DNA from: Virgibacillus_R byunsanensis
GTDB lineage: Bacteria > Bacillota > Bacilli > Bacillales > Amphibacillaceae
Length of the DNA: 64,000 bases
Direction of reading: 5' to 3'
Assembly (NCBI RefSeq): GCF_042675965.1
Contig: NZ_JBHTKJ010000021.1
Span: 62,001-126,000 of the forward strand
Below the pieces are notes generated by a model. The model saw only the letters and a program-made list of their open reading frames with translations, had not been told where the DNA came from and searched no databases. Below are positions 45,414 through 53,862 of the stretch, piece after piece. Position 1 is the stretch's first letter; each line of letters starts with the position of its first letter. The translations under genes were made by a program, and so were the position numbers.

Positions 45414-46892
45414 ATGAACACCCACGAGTTATTATCGTGCTTACGTTTTAAAAAAATAAACGGAGCATTACCGAATCATATAACTAACATACATCAGGAC
45501 TCTAGAAAAGTTGAAAACGATACTATGTTTATTTGTATACGTGGTTTTACTGTGGATGGCCATGAGTATTATAAAGATGCCATAGAAAATGGAGCAACAG
45601 TTATTCTAGCTGAAGAAGAGCTTAAAATAGATTCTGATCATGTAGCTCTAGTCATCGTTAATAGTACTGCTAAAGCTATGGCACTTCTAGCGAATAAATT
45701 TTTCGATTACCCTTCTACAAAATTAACAACCATTGGGGTGACTGGAACAAATGGAAAAACAACCGTAACGAGTTTAATACACTCCATACTCCGTAATGAT
45801 AATCAGAAATCAGCATTATCAGGTTCGATAGGATTAGAGTTAGGTAAAGAATTTTATTATAATGAGAACACAACTTGTGATGCTTTAACTAATCAGAAAA
45901 TGCTTAGAAAAGTACATGATCAGGGCGTGGATCATATGATTATGGAAGTATCGTCCCATGGATTGGCTCAAGGCAGATTGTGGGGAATTGACTTTGATAT
46001 TGTAGTATTTACTAATCTTACACATGATCACCTTGATTATCACAACACAATGGAACAGTATAGTAATACAAAATCATTACTATTCTCACAATTAGGAAAT
46101 GATCTATCCGCTTTTAAATGTCTTATACTTAACGAGGATGATCCTCAATCTAACCAATATAAAGCTGTCACACCTTTCGAATCAATATCGTATAGTATTG
46201 AAAATACATCCGATTTTAAAGCAACAAATATTATCTATAAATCCGATATGACTTCATTTACTCTCCATTCTCCGGAAGGAACTTATGATGTAGAAATGAA
46301 ATTATTAGGTAAATTTAATATCTATAATGTGCTCGCAGCAACTGCCTCTTTGTATGCAAAAGGAATAACTGTTGAACGATTAGTGGAGCTTATAAAAAAG
46401 TTATCTCCTGTAAATGGCAGAATGGAAAAAGTAAACATTAGTGCTCCAGTTACGATGTATATTGATTATGCTCATACTCCAGATGCAATTGAGAAATCCA
46501 TTTCATCTGTCATGCCATTCAAAAAGCAAAAAATAATTTTCTTAGCTGGAACAAGTGGGGACAGGGATCGTTATAAGCGTCCACTTATGGCAGAAAAAGC
46601 TTCTTTGGCCGATTATGTCATCTTAACCGTTAATGACCCTAGATTTGAAAATGCAACAACCATATTAGCTGACATGGAACAAGGAATGCAGCATCATCAT
46701 TATAAATCAATTCCTGATCGAAAAAAGGCAATTACACATGCAATTGAAGTAAGTGAGCCAGGAGATATTATCATTTTAGCTGGAAAGGGACAAGAAGAAT
46801 ATCAAATTATCGAAAACAAAAAATATCCACATAGTGACATTAAAATTGCTACAGAAAAATGTCTCCTTAAATACAGTCTTAACCACAACTAA
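45414..46892 (+). CDS. MurE-family ligase paralogue with altered recognition motif
   Basis: This 492-residue Mur ligase has all three domains. The P-loop GVTGTNGKTT is at 108-117, MEVSSHGL and HDHLDYH follow, then DYAHTPDAIEKS near 351 and SGDRDRYKRP near 381-390. MurE adds the third residue of the wall peptide. In diaminopimelate-type MurE the substrate motif is DNPR; here it reads NDPR (407-410), and the later GKGHE motif reads GKGQE (457-461). It lies outside any cell-wall gene cluster. GAGAGG precedes the ATG at 45414. It is probably a second MurE-like enzyme with another substrate, not the housekeeping enzyme; the true function is unknown. Confidence 0.8.
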   Translation: MNTHELLSCLRFKKINGALPNHITNIHQDSRKVENDTMFICIRGFTVDGHEYYKDAIENGATVILAEEELKIDSDHVALVIVNSTAKAMALLANKFFDYPSTKLTTIGVTGTNGKTTVTSLIHSILRNDNQKSALSGSIGLELGKEFYYNENTTCDALTNQKMLRKVHDQGVDHMIMEVSSHGLAQGRLWGIDFDIVVFTNLTHDHLDYHNTMEQYSNTKSLLFSQLGNDLSAFKCLILNEDDPQSNQYKAVTPFESISYSIENTSDFKATNIIYKSDMTSFTLHSPEGTYDVEMKLLGKFNIYNVLAATASLYAKGITVERLVELIKKLSPVNGRMEKVNISAPVTMYIDYAHTPDAIEKSISSVMPFKKQKIIFLAGTSGDRDRYKRPLMAEKASLADYVILTVNDPRFENATTILADMEQGMQHHHYKSIPDRKKAITHAIEVSEPGDIIILAGKGQEEYQIIENKKYPHSDIKIATEKCLLKYSLNHN

Positions 46893-46906
46893 TATAGTGA
46901 TAAAAC

Positions 46907-46936
46907 AATGCTTCCTCAAGAGGGAGCATTTTTTAT
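46907..46936 (+). terminator. Terminator of the murE-like gene
   Basis: AATGCTTCCTC pairs with GAGGGAGCATT (one G-U) around a minimal loop, followed by TTTTT. It isolates the murE-like gene from sigK. Confidence 0.85.
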
Positions 46937-46951
46937 TGCAATTATAAGTTA

Positions 46952-46961
46952 TGGGACAGAC
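46952..46961 (+). promoter_or_regulatory. Possible SpoIIID box upstream of sigK
   Basis: TGGGACAGAC fits the SpoIIID consensus WWRRACARNY with one mismatch. In B. subtilis sigK is transcribed by sigma-E RNA polymerase with SpoIIID. The site is about 100 nt before the sigK start. I found no clear sigma-E -10/-35 pair, so this is tentative. Confidence 0.35.
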
Positions 46962-47064
46962 ACAAATTTATGGGATCTCTCATAAAGTAAAGATATAGGC
47001 AAAAGCCCAGACCAAATTGTTGTTCACATGTCTAAGTTCAACTTTGTCTAGGAGGTGCATATTT

Positions 47065-47772
47065 TTGTCAGGAATTTTGAGTGTGCTGGCGTTATTGATA
47101 AAAGAAGCGCTATTTTTTGTATCATATGTTAAAAACCACGCATTCCCCCAACCACTACCGCCAGAGGACGAAGCCAAATACATTCGTGCTATGCAAAATG
47201 GAGATGAGACAGCTAGAAATAAACTTATTGAACACAACCTGCGTTTAGTTGCACACATCGTCAAGAAATTTGAAAATACAGGGGAAGATACAGAAGACTT
47301 AATATCAATTGGTACAATTGGTTTAATAAAAGGAATTGAAAGTTTTTCGCCAGACAAAGGAACAAAGCTTGCCACTTATGCAGCCAGGTGTGTAGAAAAT
47401 GAAATCTTGATGCATTTGCGAGCGTTAAAAAAGGTGAAGAAGGATGTATCATTACATGATCCAATTGGCCAAGACAAAGAAGGTAATGAAATTAGTCTTA
47501 TTGATATTCTAGAAGCTGAAAATGAAAATATAATTGAGTATATTCAACTTAACATGGAAATTGCTAAATTGAAGGATTACTTATCTATATTAGATAGCAG
47601 AGAAAGAGAAGTTGTGATTTATCGCTATGGTCTCAACAACAGAAAAGAAATGACTCAAAGAGAAATCGCTAAAAAGTTAAATATTTCGAGAAGTTATGTA
47701 TCACGCATTGAAAAAAGAGCTTTAATGAAAGTCTTTCATGAATATTTCCGAAAAGAAAGAAATTTCCATTAG
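47065..47772 (+). CDS. sigK: Late mother-cell sigma factor, pro-sigma-K
   Basis: Sigma-K directs late mother-cell transcription in sporulation. The 235-residue product has a hydrophobic pro-sequence ending FFVS-YVKNH. The S20-Y21 cleavage point of B. subtilis aligns exactly when TTG at 47065 is taken as start, and GGAGG precedes it. Regions 2 (RLVAHIVKKFENTGED, ATYAARCVENEILMHLR) and 4 (TQREIAKKLNISRSYVSRIEKRAL) are intact. The gene is continuous, with no skin-type insertion in the window. An in-frame ATG upstream at 47017 lacks similarity and a site. Confidence 0.95.
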   Translation: MSGILSVLALLIKEALFFVSYVKNHAFPQPLPPEDEAKYIRAMQNGDETARNKLIEHNLRLVAHIVKKFENTGEDTEDLISIGTIGLIKGIESFSPDKGTKLATYAARCVENEILMHLRALKKVKKDVSLHDPIGQDKEGNEISLIDILEAENENIIEYIQLNMEIAKLKDYLSILDSREREVVIYRYGLNNRKEMTQREIAKKLNISRSYVSRIEKRALMKVFHEYFRKERNFH

Positions 47773-47779
47773 CTTGGAT

Positions 47780-48235
47780 AAGAAAAGCGCAAGCGCCTTG
47801 GTCACCCCCGACAAGTTTAAGTAAAAAATCACTGTGGCGTTCTTTGCCACGGGGAGTTTTTGCTTAAGACCTCGAGGGGGTAGGCGCTGGAGCTGGACAA
47901 GGCTTATACTGTCAGCAATAATATATTTGCCAAATTTTATACTTTCTTAACTCGGAACAAAAGCTAGAAGCGCTTTGAAAGACACGACAAGCATAAGCAG
48001 TTCGCGTAGTGTGGATGCCTTTACCAAAGTCGAACTGCTTAATATCCCCGAGTGTCTAAGCGCTGGCCGATGAAAACGCCACGTCCTTGAAAAAGAAGTT
48101 CACTTTTTCATCGTACGATGTTTCGCTGTTGAAGCATTCCTTATCCTGTACGTCGGAGCTGGACGTGGCTTAACCAGTTATTAAAATATCGACAGGCTTC
48201 TAATTTTATAATTTCTTAGACAGTAAAATAGCGCT
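47780..48235. repeat. Tandem pair of dispersed repeats, copies R5a and R5b
   Basis: R5a (about 47780-47945) is a long imperfect palindrome. GCGCC, ACCCCCGA, AAAAATCACTGTGGC and their complements pair across 47793-47887, and GGCGCTGGAGCTGGACAAGG ends the unit. R5b (about 47960-48235) carries CGCTGGCCGATGAAAACG, CACGTCCTTGAAAAAGAA, CGATGTTTCGCTGTTGAAGC and CGGAGCTGGACGTGGCTTAA. These blocks recur in R4 and R6. No gene is present in the 474 bp between sigK and yrhC. Local GC is higher than in the flanking genes. Confidence 0.75.
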
Positions 48236-48246
48236 ATGATCTAACA

Positions 48247-48486
48247 TCATACGCGCTCATTATCTTCTAGCTTCTTTTTAATACGATGCTTTTTGTAGAA
48301 AAAGAACATTGCTACTATAGTAATCGTAAATGATAAATTAAATAGTGCATTACCATCACTTGATGGCTGAATATACGTGTTAATAATAGCTCCCATATAT
48401 AGATAACTGCTCAAGATTAATAGAGTTACGATAAAACGTTGATAGTCTTTTAGTTTCAATTGCAAAAACTCTATATTTTCATTCAT
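48247..48486 (-). CDS. yrhC: YrhC-like small membrane protein
   Basis: This 79-residue protein has two predicted TM helices (about 20-38 and 50-66) and a basic C terminus (KKHRIKKKLED). Its position after mtnN and its layout match YrhC, the last gene of the B. subtilis yrrT-mtnN-mccA-mccB-yrhC operon. Function is unknown. The ATG at 48486 follows GGGGAAAG. Here mccA and mccB are missing, and a hairpin separates it from mtnN, so it may have its own promoter. The family call rests on position plus weak sequence resemblance. Confidence 0.7.
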   Translation of the reverse strand: MNENIEFLQLKLKDYQRFIVTLLILSSYLYMGAIINTYIQPSSDGNALFNLSFTITIVAMFFFYKKHRIKKKLEDNERV

Positions 48487-48534
48487 TGTACTTTCCCCTT
48501 CCCCATACAATTTGATCAGTATAAAGTGACAGAA

Positions 48535-48578
48535 AAACTTTAGTTATCGCCCTATCTTCAAAGCGTTAACTAAAGTTT
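48535..48578 (-). terminator. Terminator downstream of mtnN
   Basis: AAACTTTAGTTA (48535-48546) pairs perfectly with TAACTAAAGTTT (48567-48578). On the minus strand a short T-run follows. The 20-nt loop is long for a terminator. Confidence 0.65.
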
Positions 48579-48657
48579 CTCATTTATTATGGTGAATAGA
48601 TTTCTATTTTTAATAGTATAACATAGAATTATATGGGTAGTCAGAGGTAAATGCTGG

Positions 48658-49347
48658 TTAGATTTCTTTTAAAATTGACATAATTAACGTTGATGCATTC
48701 TTTGCTGCTTTATCTAAAAAAGCATCAAACGAGATAGATGATTCCTTACCTGCTATATCAGATAATGCCCGAATAACCACAAACGGTTTATCATATTGAT
48801 AACAAACTTGTGCCACCGCGGCAGCTTCCATTTCAGCAGCAATCATGGTAGGGAATTTATCACGTACAAATGCTACACGCTCCTGGGCTTCCATAAAGGA
48901 ATCTCCGGTAGCAATTATTCCTTTAGCATAATTAATATTTAATTCCTTCACAGCCTTTGTGGCTTTGGCTATTAAAGTTGTGTCTGCAGAGTACATAGCC
49001 GGCATATCTGGAACTTGACCATACGCATAATCAAATGATGTAACATCTACGTCATGATGAACTACTTGAGTGGAAATAACTACATCACCTACATCTAATT
49101 CACTAGCAAATCCACCTGCTGAACCAGTATTTATCACATGCGTTGGCGAAAATCGCTCGTGCATAATTGTTGTTGCCATTGCAGCATTAACTTTTCCAAT
49201 GCCAGATTTAAGTAATATTACATCCTTACCTAAAATCTTTCCATGTACAAATAAGCAATTAGCAACTGTGTTCTCTTGTTTGTCTGTCATCTTTTCTAGT
49301 AAAATCGCTATTTCTTCATCCATAGCCCCTATGATTCCTATCGTCAT
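48658..49347 (-). CDS. mtnN: 5'-methylthioadenosine/S-adenosylhomocysteine nucleosidase
   Basis: MtnN cleaves adenine from methylthioadenosine and S-adenosylhomocysteine, the first step of sulfur salvage. The 229-residue product starts MTIGIIGAMDEEIA and shows GTGS-like NTGSAGGF, the GDSF substrate loop and the catalytic aspartate in RALSDIAG. AGGAGGC precedes the ATG. In B. subtilis yrrT lies before it and mccA-mccB after it; all three are absent here. Confidence 0.95.
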   Translation of the reverse strand: MTIGIIGAMDEEIAILLEKMTDKQENTVANCLFVHGKILGKDVILLKSGIGKVNAAMATTIMHERFSPTHVINTGSAGGFASELDVGDVVISTQVVHHDVDVTSFDYAYGQVPDMPAMYSADTTLIAKATKAVKELNINYAKGIIATGDSFMEAQERVAFVRDKFPTMIAAEMEAAAVAQVCYQYDKPFVVIRALSDIAGKESSISFDAFLDKAAKNASTLIMSILKEI

Positions 49348-49371
49348 GCATGTGCCTCCTGTATAATCTTC

Positions 49372-50031
49372 TTATTCAAAGCGATATTTTTGGTCATTTT
49401 CTTTTAGGATTTCCACTTTTGTAGGTTGCCAACCCTGATTATCTATCCAAGATAGATAAACACGATAGTTTTCAGATTCATCTTTGTTGGAGACAGTTGC
49501 AATAACCTTTTGATCCCCACCATTTTCCAACCACCATGTCGTCATGTTTCCTTCTTGGAGTCTAGTTGCTACACGAATAGCTTGCTCCATTTCATTTCGG
49601 TCCTGTGAGCCTTCTTCATAAGTAGTTGTGTGTTCACCTTCTTGGTCTGTCCCCACTGGCTGCCAGTCACCTGTATAGGCTTCTAATACATTCTCATCAT
49701 CAGTTGGTTCCGCTTCTTCCACATCTACATTATTATTAGCGTCATTTTCTTCTTCGTTAGAATCCCCGTCTTCCTCAGTCGTATTTCCTTCTTCAGATGA
49801 AGTGTCCTCATCTACTGTATCCTCATCTGTATTTTCATTCGTTTCATCTTCATTTATTTCAGTATCTGTTGGTTGTGCATCTGATTCCTCATCATCTCCA
49901 CCAAATATCCACATACCTAGTAATACGATAATAAGAATACTTCCAAGAATGAGCAAAATAGAAATAGACTTTGTATTTTTTCTTCGTTTCTCAAATTTAT
50001 TTACGCGCGAATAGTTATCAAAATCGCTCAT
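49372..50031 (-). CDS. yrrS: YrrS-like membrane-anchored protein (DUF1510)
   Basis: The 219-residue protein has a basic N terminus, one TM helix (about 24-43), then an acidic low-complexity linker rich in Glu, Asp, Asn and Thr (about 45-115). The C-terminal DUF1510 domain contains DWQPVGTDQEGEHTTTYEEG and GWQPTKVEIL. It matches YrrS, encoded between greA and mtnN in Bacillus. An envelope or sporulation-linked role is suspected but unproven. The acidic linker fits a moderately halophilic cell surface. Confidence 0.9.
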   Translation of the reverse strand: MSDFDNYSRVNKFEKRRKNTKSISILLILGSILIIVLLGMWIFGGDDEESDAQPTDTEINEDETNENTDEDTVDEDTSSEEGNTTEEDGDSNEEENDANNNVDVEEAEPTDDENVLEAYTGDWQPVGTDQEGEHTTTYEEGSQDRNEMEQAIRVATRLQEGNMTTWWLENGGDQKVIATVSNKDESENYRVYLSWIDNQGWQPTKVEILKENDQKYRFE

Positions 50032-50606
50032 TGTATATCCCTCCCTCTGTATACTCTATTATAGTATCATATTTTATATGTACATTTGTATATCACCTTT
50101 TTTTAATAGGGAGAAAGTAGAAAAAAAAAGCGAAAAATAAATTTTCGCTTTTACTTGTTGTCTAGGAAATATAACATTAGGAGCCTGTGGATAATTTATT
50201 TACTGCTTAAACCACGTCCAGCTCCGACGTACAGGACGTACTAGTGCCGATGACGCCACAGGATAAGGAAAGCTTCCCTGAAAAAGTATCGCACGCAGAA
50301 AAAGTACTTTTCTTTTTCAAGGACGTGGTGTTTTCATCGGCCAGCGCCCGTGCTGTTAGTGGGCTTCCTGATCCTCCTTACGATAAGTCAACACCGATTC
50401 GCTAACGCTCTTCGTGTTTCCTTTTAGATGAACTTGACTTTTCGCCAATAATGACGAAAGTCAAAGTGAATCTTATACTCTGGAGTGAATCTCATTAAGA
50501 TATGGAAGATCGACTAAAACCACCGCTTTGCGCGAAAACGTCGACCCACCCGCGATGCCGGGCAAAGCCCATACGTCGCTTAACGGGCGCTTCGAGCTTT
50601 TGTTCT
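50032..50606. repeat. Gene-free gap with dispersed repeat copy R6 (50160-50440) and trailing sequence
   Basis: 50160-50440 is the reverse complement of copy R1 plus an extra internal module of about 120 bp holding CACGTCCTTGAAAAAGAAA, GTGCGATACTTTTTC and TTCCTTATCCTGTGG. A perfect DnaA box (TGTGGATAA on the plus strand) is at 50186-50194. 50443-50510 resembles the family-B repeat (AACTTGACTTTTCGCC...GACGAAAGTC). 50511-50606 is GC-rich for this genome, with CCCGCGATGCCGGGC, and is non-coding. An A-rich stretch before 50150 (AAAAAAAAAGCGAAAAATAAATTTTCGCTTTT) is a likely terminator hairpin. Confidence 0.7.
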
Positions 50607-51083
50607 TTAACCTACATTTACAATTTTGACTTGAATGTCTCCACCTGGTGTTGCAACTGATACTTCGGCTCCAATTTCATGACCTAACAGGCTTTTAGCC
50701 ATTGGTGAATCATTTGAAATTTTTCCTTCAAATGGATCCGCCTCAGCACTACCAACTATTGTATATGTTTCTTCCTCTCCATCAGGAATTTCTTGAAACG
50801 TAACTGATTTACCTAATGAAACTATATCAGGATTATCATTATCATTTTCAATTATTGCAGCATTTCTGATCATTTTCTCTACCTGAGCTATTCTTGATTC
50901 TACAAAGGCTTGTTCATCCTTAGCTGCATCATACTCTGAATTCTCAGATAGGTCTCCAAATCCTCTTGCAACTTTAATACGTTCTACTACCTCTTGTCTT
51001 CTTTCAGTCTTAAGATAATGTAATTCCTTTTCTAACTTCTCTTTTCCCTCTAGTGTCATATAATAACTTTTCTCTACCGCCAT
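50607..51083 (-). CDS. greA: Transcript cleavage factor GreA
   Basis: GreA rescues backtracked RNA polymerase by stimulating transcript cleavage. The 158-residue product has the N-terminal coiled coil with its acidic tip (GDLSENSEYDAAKDEQAF) and the C-terminal FKBP-like domain (SPMAKSLLGHEIGAEVSV). AAGGAG precedes the ATG. It follows udk by about 110 nt, as in B. subtilis. Confidence 0.97.
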   Translation of the reverse strand: MAVEKSYYMTLEGKEKLEKELHYLKTERRQEVVERIKVARGFGDLSENSEYDAAKDEQAFVESRIAQVEKMIRNAAIIENDNDNPDIVSLGKSVTFQEIPDGEEETYTIVGSAEADPFEGKISNDSPMAKSLLGHEIGAEVSVATPGGDIQVKIVNVG

Positions 51084-51192
51084 TTACTAAAACACTCCTT
51101 TTCATCCAATAAACTTACATTATTACTACGCAAACACTTATTTAAGTAAATCGATACTATTCATATTACTATGGCAGATTTTATTTAAATTT

Positions 51193-51846
51193 TCAATACT
51201 TTTCCTTCAATTGTTTTTCGTGATTTTTTGACAAAATTGTTTCAATTTTTGTTGCCATAATATCAATCGCAACATGATTTTGTCCACCTTCAGGAATAAT
51301 TATATCTGCATAACGTTTCGTTGGCTCCACAAATTGTAAGTGCATAGGCCTTACATTATTAACATACTGATCAATTACTGAATCCAATGTTCTACCCCGT
51401 TCTTTTATATCTCGTAACAATCGACGAATGATTCGTACATCAGCATCTGTATCAACAAAGACTTTAATATCCATTAAATCAACAAGTCGTGGATCCTCTA
51501 AAATTAAAATTCCCTCAAGTATGATGACCTCTTTTGGTTCAACCTCAATAACATCATTTGATCGAGTATGGTGTTTATAATCATATACAGGCTTCTCAAT
51601 AGTTTGTTGGTTCATTAATTGTCGTATATGTTTTATTAACAAATCATTATCAAATGCAAGTGGATGGTCATAGTTTGTATTTAATCTCTCTTCAAAGGGT
51701 AAATGACCTTGATCCTTATAATAATAATCTTGTTCAACAACAAGAATTGTTTTATCAGAAAAACGCTGACAAATGGATTTAGTTACGGTTGTTTTACCGC
51801 TACCACTTCCGCCAGCCACACCTATAACTACCGGTTTTTTTTGCAT
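51193..51846 (-). CDS. udk: Uridine kinase
   Basis: Udk phosphorylates uridine and cytidine with GTP or ATP in pyrimidine salvage. The 217-residue product has the P-loop GVAGGSGSGKTT near its N terminus, DHPLAFD and the FVDTDADVRIIRR segment. AGGAGG precedes the ATG. In B. subtilis trhP1 and trhP2 (yrrN, yrrO) lie between trmR and udk; here udk follows trmR directly. Confidence 0.96.
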   Translation of the reverse strand: MQKKPVVIGVAGGSGSGKTTVTKSICQRFSDKTILVVEQDYYYKDQGHLPFEERLNTNYDHPLAFDNDLLIKHIRQLMNQQTIEKPVYDYKHHTRSNDVIEVEPKEVIILEGILILEDPRLVDLMDIKVFVDTDADVRIIRRLLRDIKERGRTLDSVIDQYVNNVRPMHLQFVEPTKRYADIIIPEGGQNHVAIDIMATKIETILSKNHEKQLKEKY

Positions 51847-51867
51847 GTGCGGTAGTACCTCCTTCAG

Positions 51868-52506
51868 TTATTTCTTCTTACTTATAGCTACACCATCACC
51901 GACTGGCACAATGGTAGTTATGAAGTTAGGATGTTTCATTAACCAATCGTTGTATTCTCTTATTGAACCGGCAATCTTTTTAAAACGTTTCTGATCTGTT
52001 AAGTTAGGATTCGCAACGTACCCTCTAAATAATACATTATCAGAAATAATAATTCCATTCTCTGCTAAGAAGTGGGTTGTTAGTTCAAAAAAACGCTTGT
52101 ATTGTCCTTTGGCAGCATCTATAAAAATTAAATCAAATGAACTATTAGCAGGCATTTCACTAATCTTTTCAAGTGCATCTCCAAATATAACATGTATGTT
52201 TTCCTGCTTATCCAACATTTTTATATTATGTATTGCCTGTTCATAGCGTTTTTTATCTCTTTCAATAGTTATAATGGATGTCTTGGGGTAGGCTTGTGAC
52301 ATACGTAATGCTGAGTATCCAATTGCCGTACCGATTTCTAATATTGTCTTCGGTTTATGAATTCTTATTAGCTGCATAAGAAAACTAATCCCTAACGGAT
52401 CCATTATAGGTATCGATTCTTCTTTCGCTTGTTCCTCCAACCCAACTATCCAATTTGCTTGAGGTTCTATTATAGCTTGTAAATAGTGTTTTAATTCATC
52501 ATCCAT
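51868..52506 (-). CDS. trmR: tRNA 5-hydroxyuridine methyltransferase TrmR
   Basis: TrmR (YrrM) methylates 5-hydroxyuridine at tRNA position 34 to 5-methoxyuridine. The 212-residue product is a class I O-methyltransferase of the catechol type, with ILEIGTAIGYSALRM as SAM motif and DLIFIDAAKGQYKRFFEL. I chose the ATG at 52506 after GAGGTG; the GTG three codons earlier overlaps that site. The partner hydroxylation genes trhP1/trhP2 are absent nearby. The ho5U substrate must then come from elsewhere, for example a TrhO-type enzyme. Confidence 0.9.
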   Translation of the reverse strand: MDDELKHYLQAIIEPQANWIVGLEEQAKEESIPIMDPLGISFLMQLIRIHKPKTILEIGTAIGYSALRMSQAYPKTSIITIERDKKRYEQAIHNIKMLDKQENIHVIFGDALEKISEMPANSSFDLIFIDAAKGQYKRFFELTTHFLAENGIIISDNVLFRGYVANPNLTDQKRFKKIAGSIREYNDWLMKHPNFITTIVPVGDGVAISKKK

Positions 52507-52573
52507 TTTGCACACCTCAATTAGTATCCCAATTCAGTTACCATTTAATTATATTACCAACTAGCAATACGTG

Positions 52574-52615
52574 CAAAAAAAACGGGAAATGTGAATATTA
52601 TTCACACTTCCGTTT
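52574..52615 (-). terminator. Terminator downstream of mltG
   Basis: A stem of about 16 bp (AAACGGGAAATGTGAAT with ATTCACACTTCCGTTT, one bulge) overlaps the mltG stop codon. It is followed by eight Ts on the minus strand. trmR starts about 70 nt further on and is probably transcribed separately or by readthrough. Confidence 0.88.
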
Positions 52616-53732
52616 AGTTAATATGTTGATTTTTCAATTGATTATGCTCCTGAAGTGTTTCAGAGTAATGAATATTACCTTCTTCATCATGTAAAAAGTA
52701 AATGTAATCAGATTGTTCAGGATTAATTGTTGCTACTAGTGAACTCTCACCAAAGTTTGCAATAGGACCAATCGGCAAACTAGCTACATGATACGTATTG
52801 TATGGTGATTCTATTTCTAAATCCTCTAACAATACCTTATCTTTATGCTCCCCCAATGCATATAATACAGTTGGATCTGTCTGGAGTGGCATACCAATCT
52901 CTAATCGATTATAAAATACACCTGCAATACTTTTTCGTTGTTCTTCTGAACCTGCTTCTTTTTCAACCAATGATGCCATGGTAACAGCCTCATGAACGGT
53001 CAGTTCTTGTGCTGAAATATTATCCATATAGGAAGAGAGAACAGCTTCTGTTTGGTTAAGCATCATCTCAACAATAGCATCTATACTCGGTTCTTCTTCA
53101 TAAATATCATAAGTCGCAGCAAACAAATACCCTTCTAATGGGGTTTTTATATCTGCGCTTAGTATATCCTCAGATAAAATAGATGGATAATAATCAATAA
53201 GCGTTTCCACATATTCAAGTTCATTTACTCTATCTATAAAGTCTTCCTTTTCGATTGGTAGCTTTTCAGCGAAAATACCCGCCATTTGATCGACTGTCAG
53301 TCCCTCCGGAATAGTAATTGTATATACCGGATCTTGTAGAACTTTACCATTTTTTAGAGATTCGATAACTTCGTCAATCGATAGTGATGATGTAAATGTA
53401 TATTCTCCAGCCTGAAAATCAGATTCATTCTTAAATTTTGTATAAAACCGAAAGACACGAGCATCTTTAATAACACCTTCTTCTTCCAGTATAGATCCAA
53501 TATCAGAAGATGATGATCCCATCGGAATTTCAACATTAATATCTTCTTCACTAGTTGGATCAACAGGTTCTAATGCTGATTTAATATATTTATATCCTGA
53601 GATACCACCCACTACAAGTATAAGGATTAATGATATAAGTATAATTGCTACAATTCTACGAACCGTTCTAGCTTCCTCACTTCGAGAAATTTGGTTTTCC
53701 TTATAGTTGCCAAACTTTTTTTTCTTAGACAT
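52614..53732 (-). CDS. mltG: Endolytic murein transglycosylase MltG
   Basis: MltG (YrrL) cuts nascent glycan strands and sets their length during wall synthesis. The 372-residue product has a basic N terminus, one TM helix (about 27-48), a LysM-like subdomain and the YceG catalytic domain. The catalytic glutamate lies in TMASLVEKEAG, and LQTDPTVLYALG follows. The ATG at 53732 is clear. yrzB lies upstream beyond a terminator. Confidence 0.95.
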   Translation of the reverse strand: MSKKKKFGNYKENQISRSEEARTVRRIVAIILISLILILVVGGISGYKYIKSALEPVDPTSEEDINVEIPMGSSSSDIGSILEEEGVIKDARVFRFYTKFKNESDFQAGEYTFTSSLSIDEVIESLKNGKVLQDPVYTITIPEGLTVDQMAGIFAEKLPIEKEDFIDRVNELEYVETLIDYYPSILSEDILSADIKTPLEGYLFAATYDIYEEEPSIDAIVEMMLNQTEAVLSSYMDNISAQELTVHEAVTMASLVEKEAGSEEQRKSIAGVFYNRLEIGMPLQTDPTVLYALGEHKDKVLLEDLEIESPYNTYHVASLPIGPIANFGESSLVATINPEQSDYIYFLHDEEGNIHYSETLQEHNQLKNQHIN

Positions 53733-53785
53733 TCAGTACCCCCCTCTCGTCCGATACATTATACTAAAATTCTACAAACTTATCC

Positions 53786-53831
53786 ATCAAAAAAAATAGT
53801 TGGCATCAAATTGATTGATGCCAACTATTTT
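53786..53831 (-). terminator. Terminator downstream of yrzB
   Basis: AAATAGTTGGCATCAA (53794-53809) pairs with TTGATGCCAACTATTT (53815-53830) around a 5-nt loop. It is followed by a strong T-run on the minus strand. It ends the yrzL-ruvX-yrzB transcript. Confidence 0.92.
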
Positions 53832-53862
53832 GATTTGATGATCAGAAAATAATGATGATTAT

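Noticed and set aside
47065..47772. Skin-type prophage interruption of sigK
   Set aside because: The sigma factor frame is continuous from pro-sequence to region 4 and there are no recombinase or phage genes.
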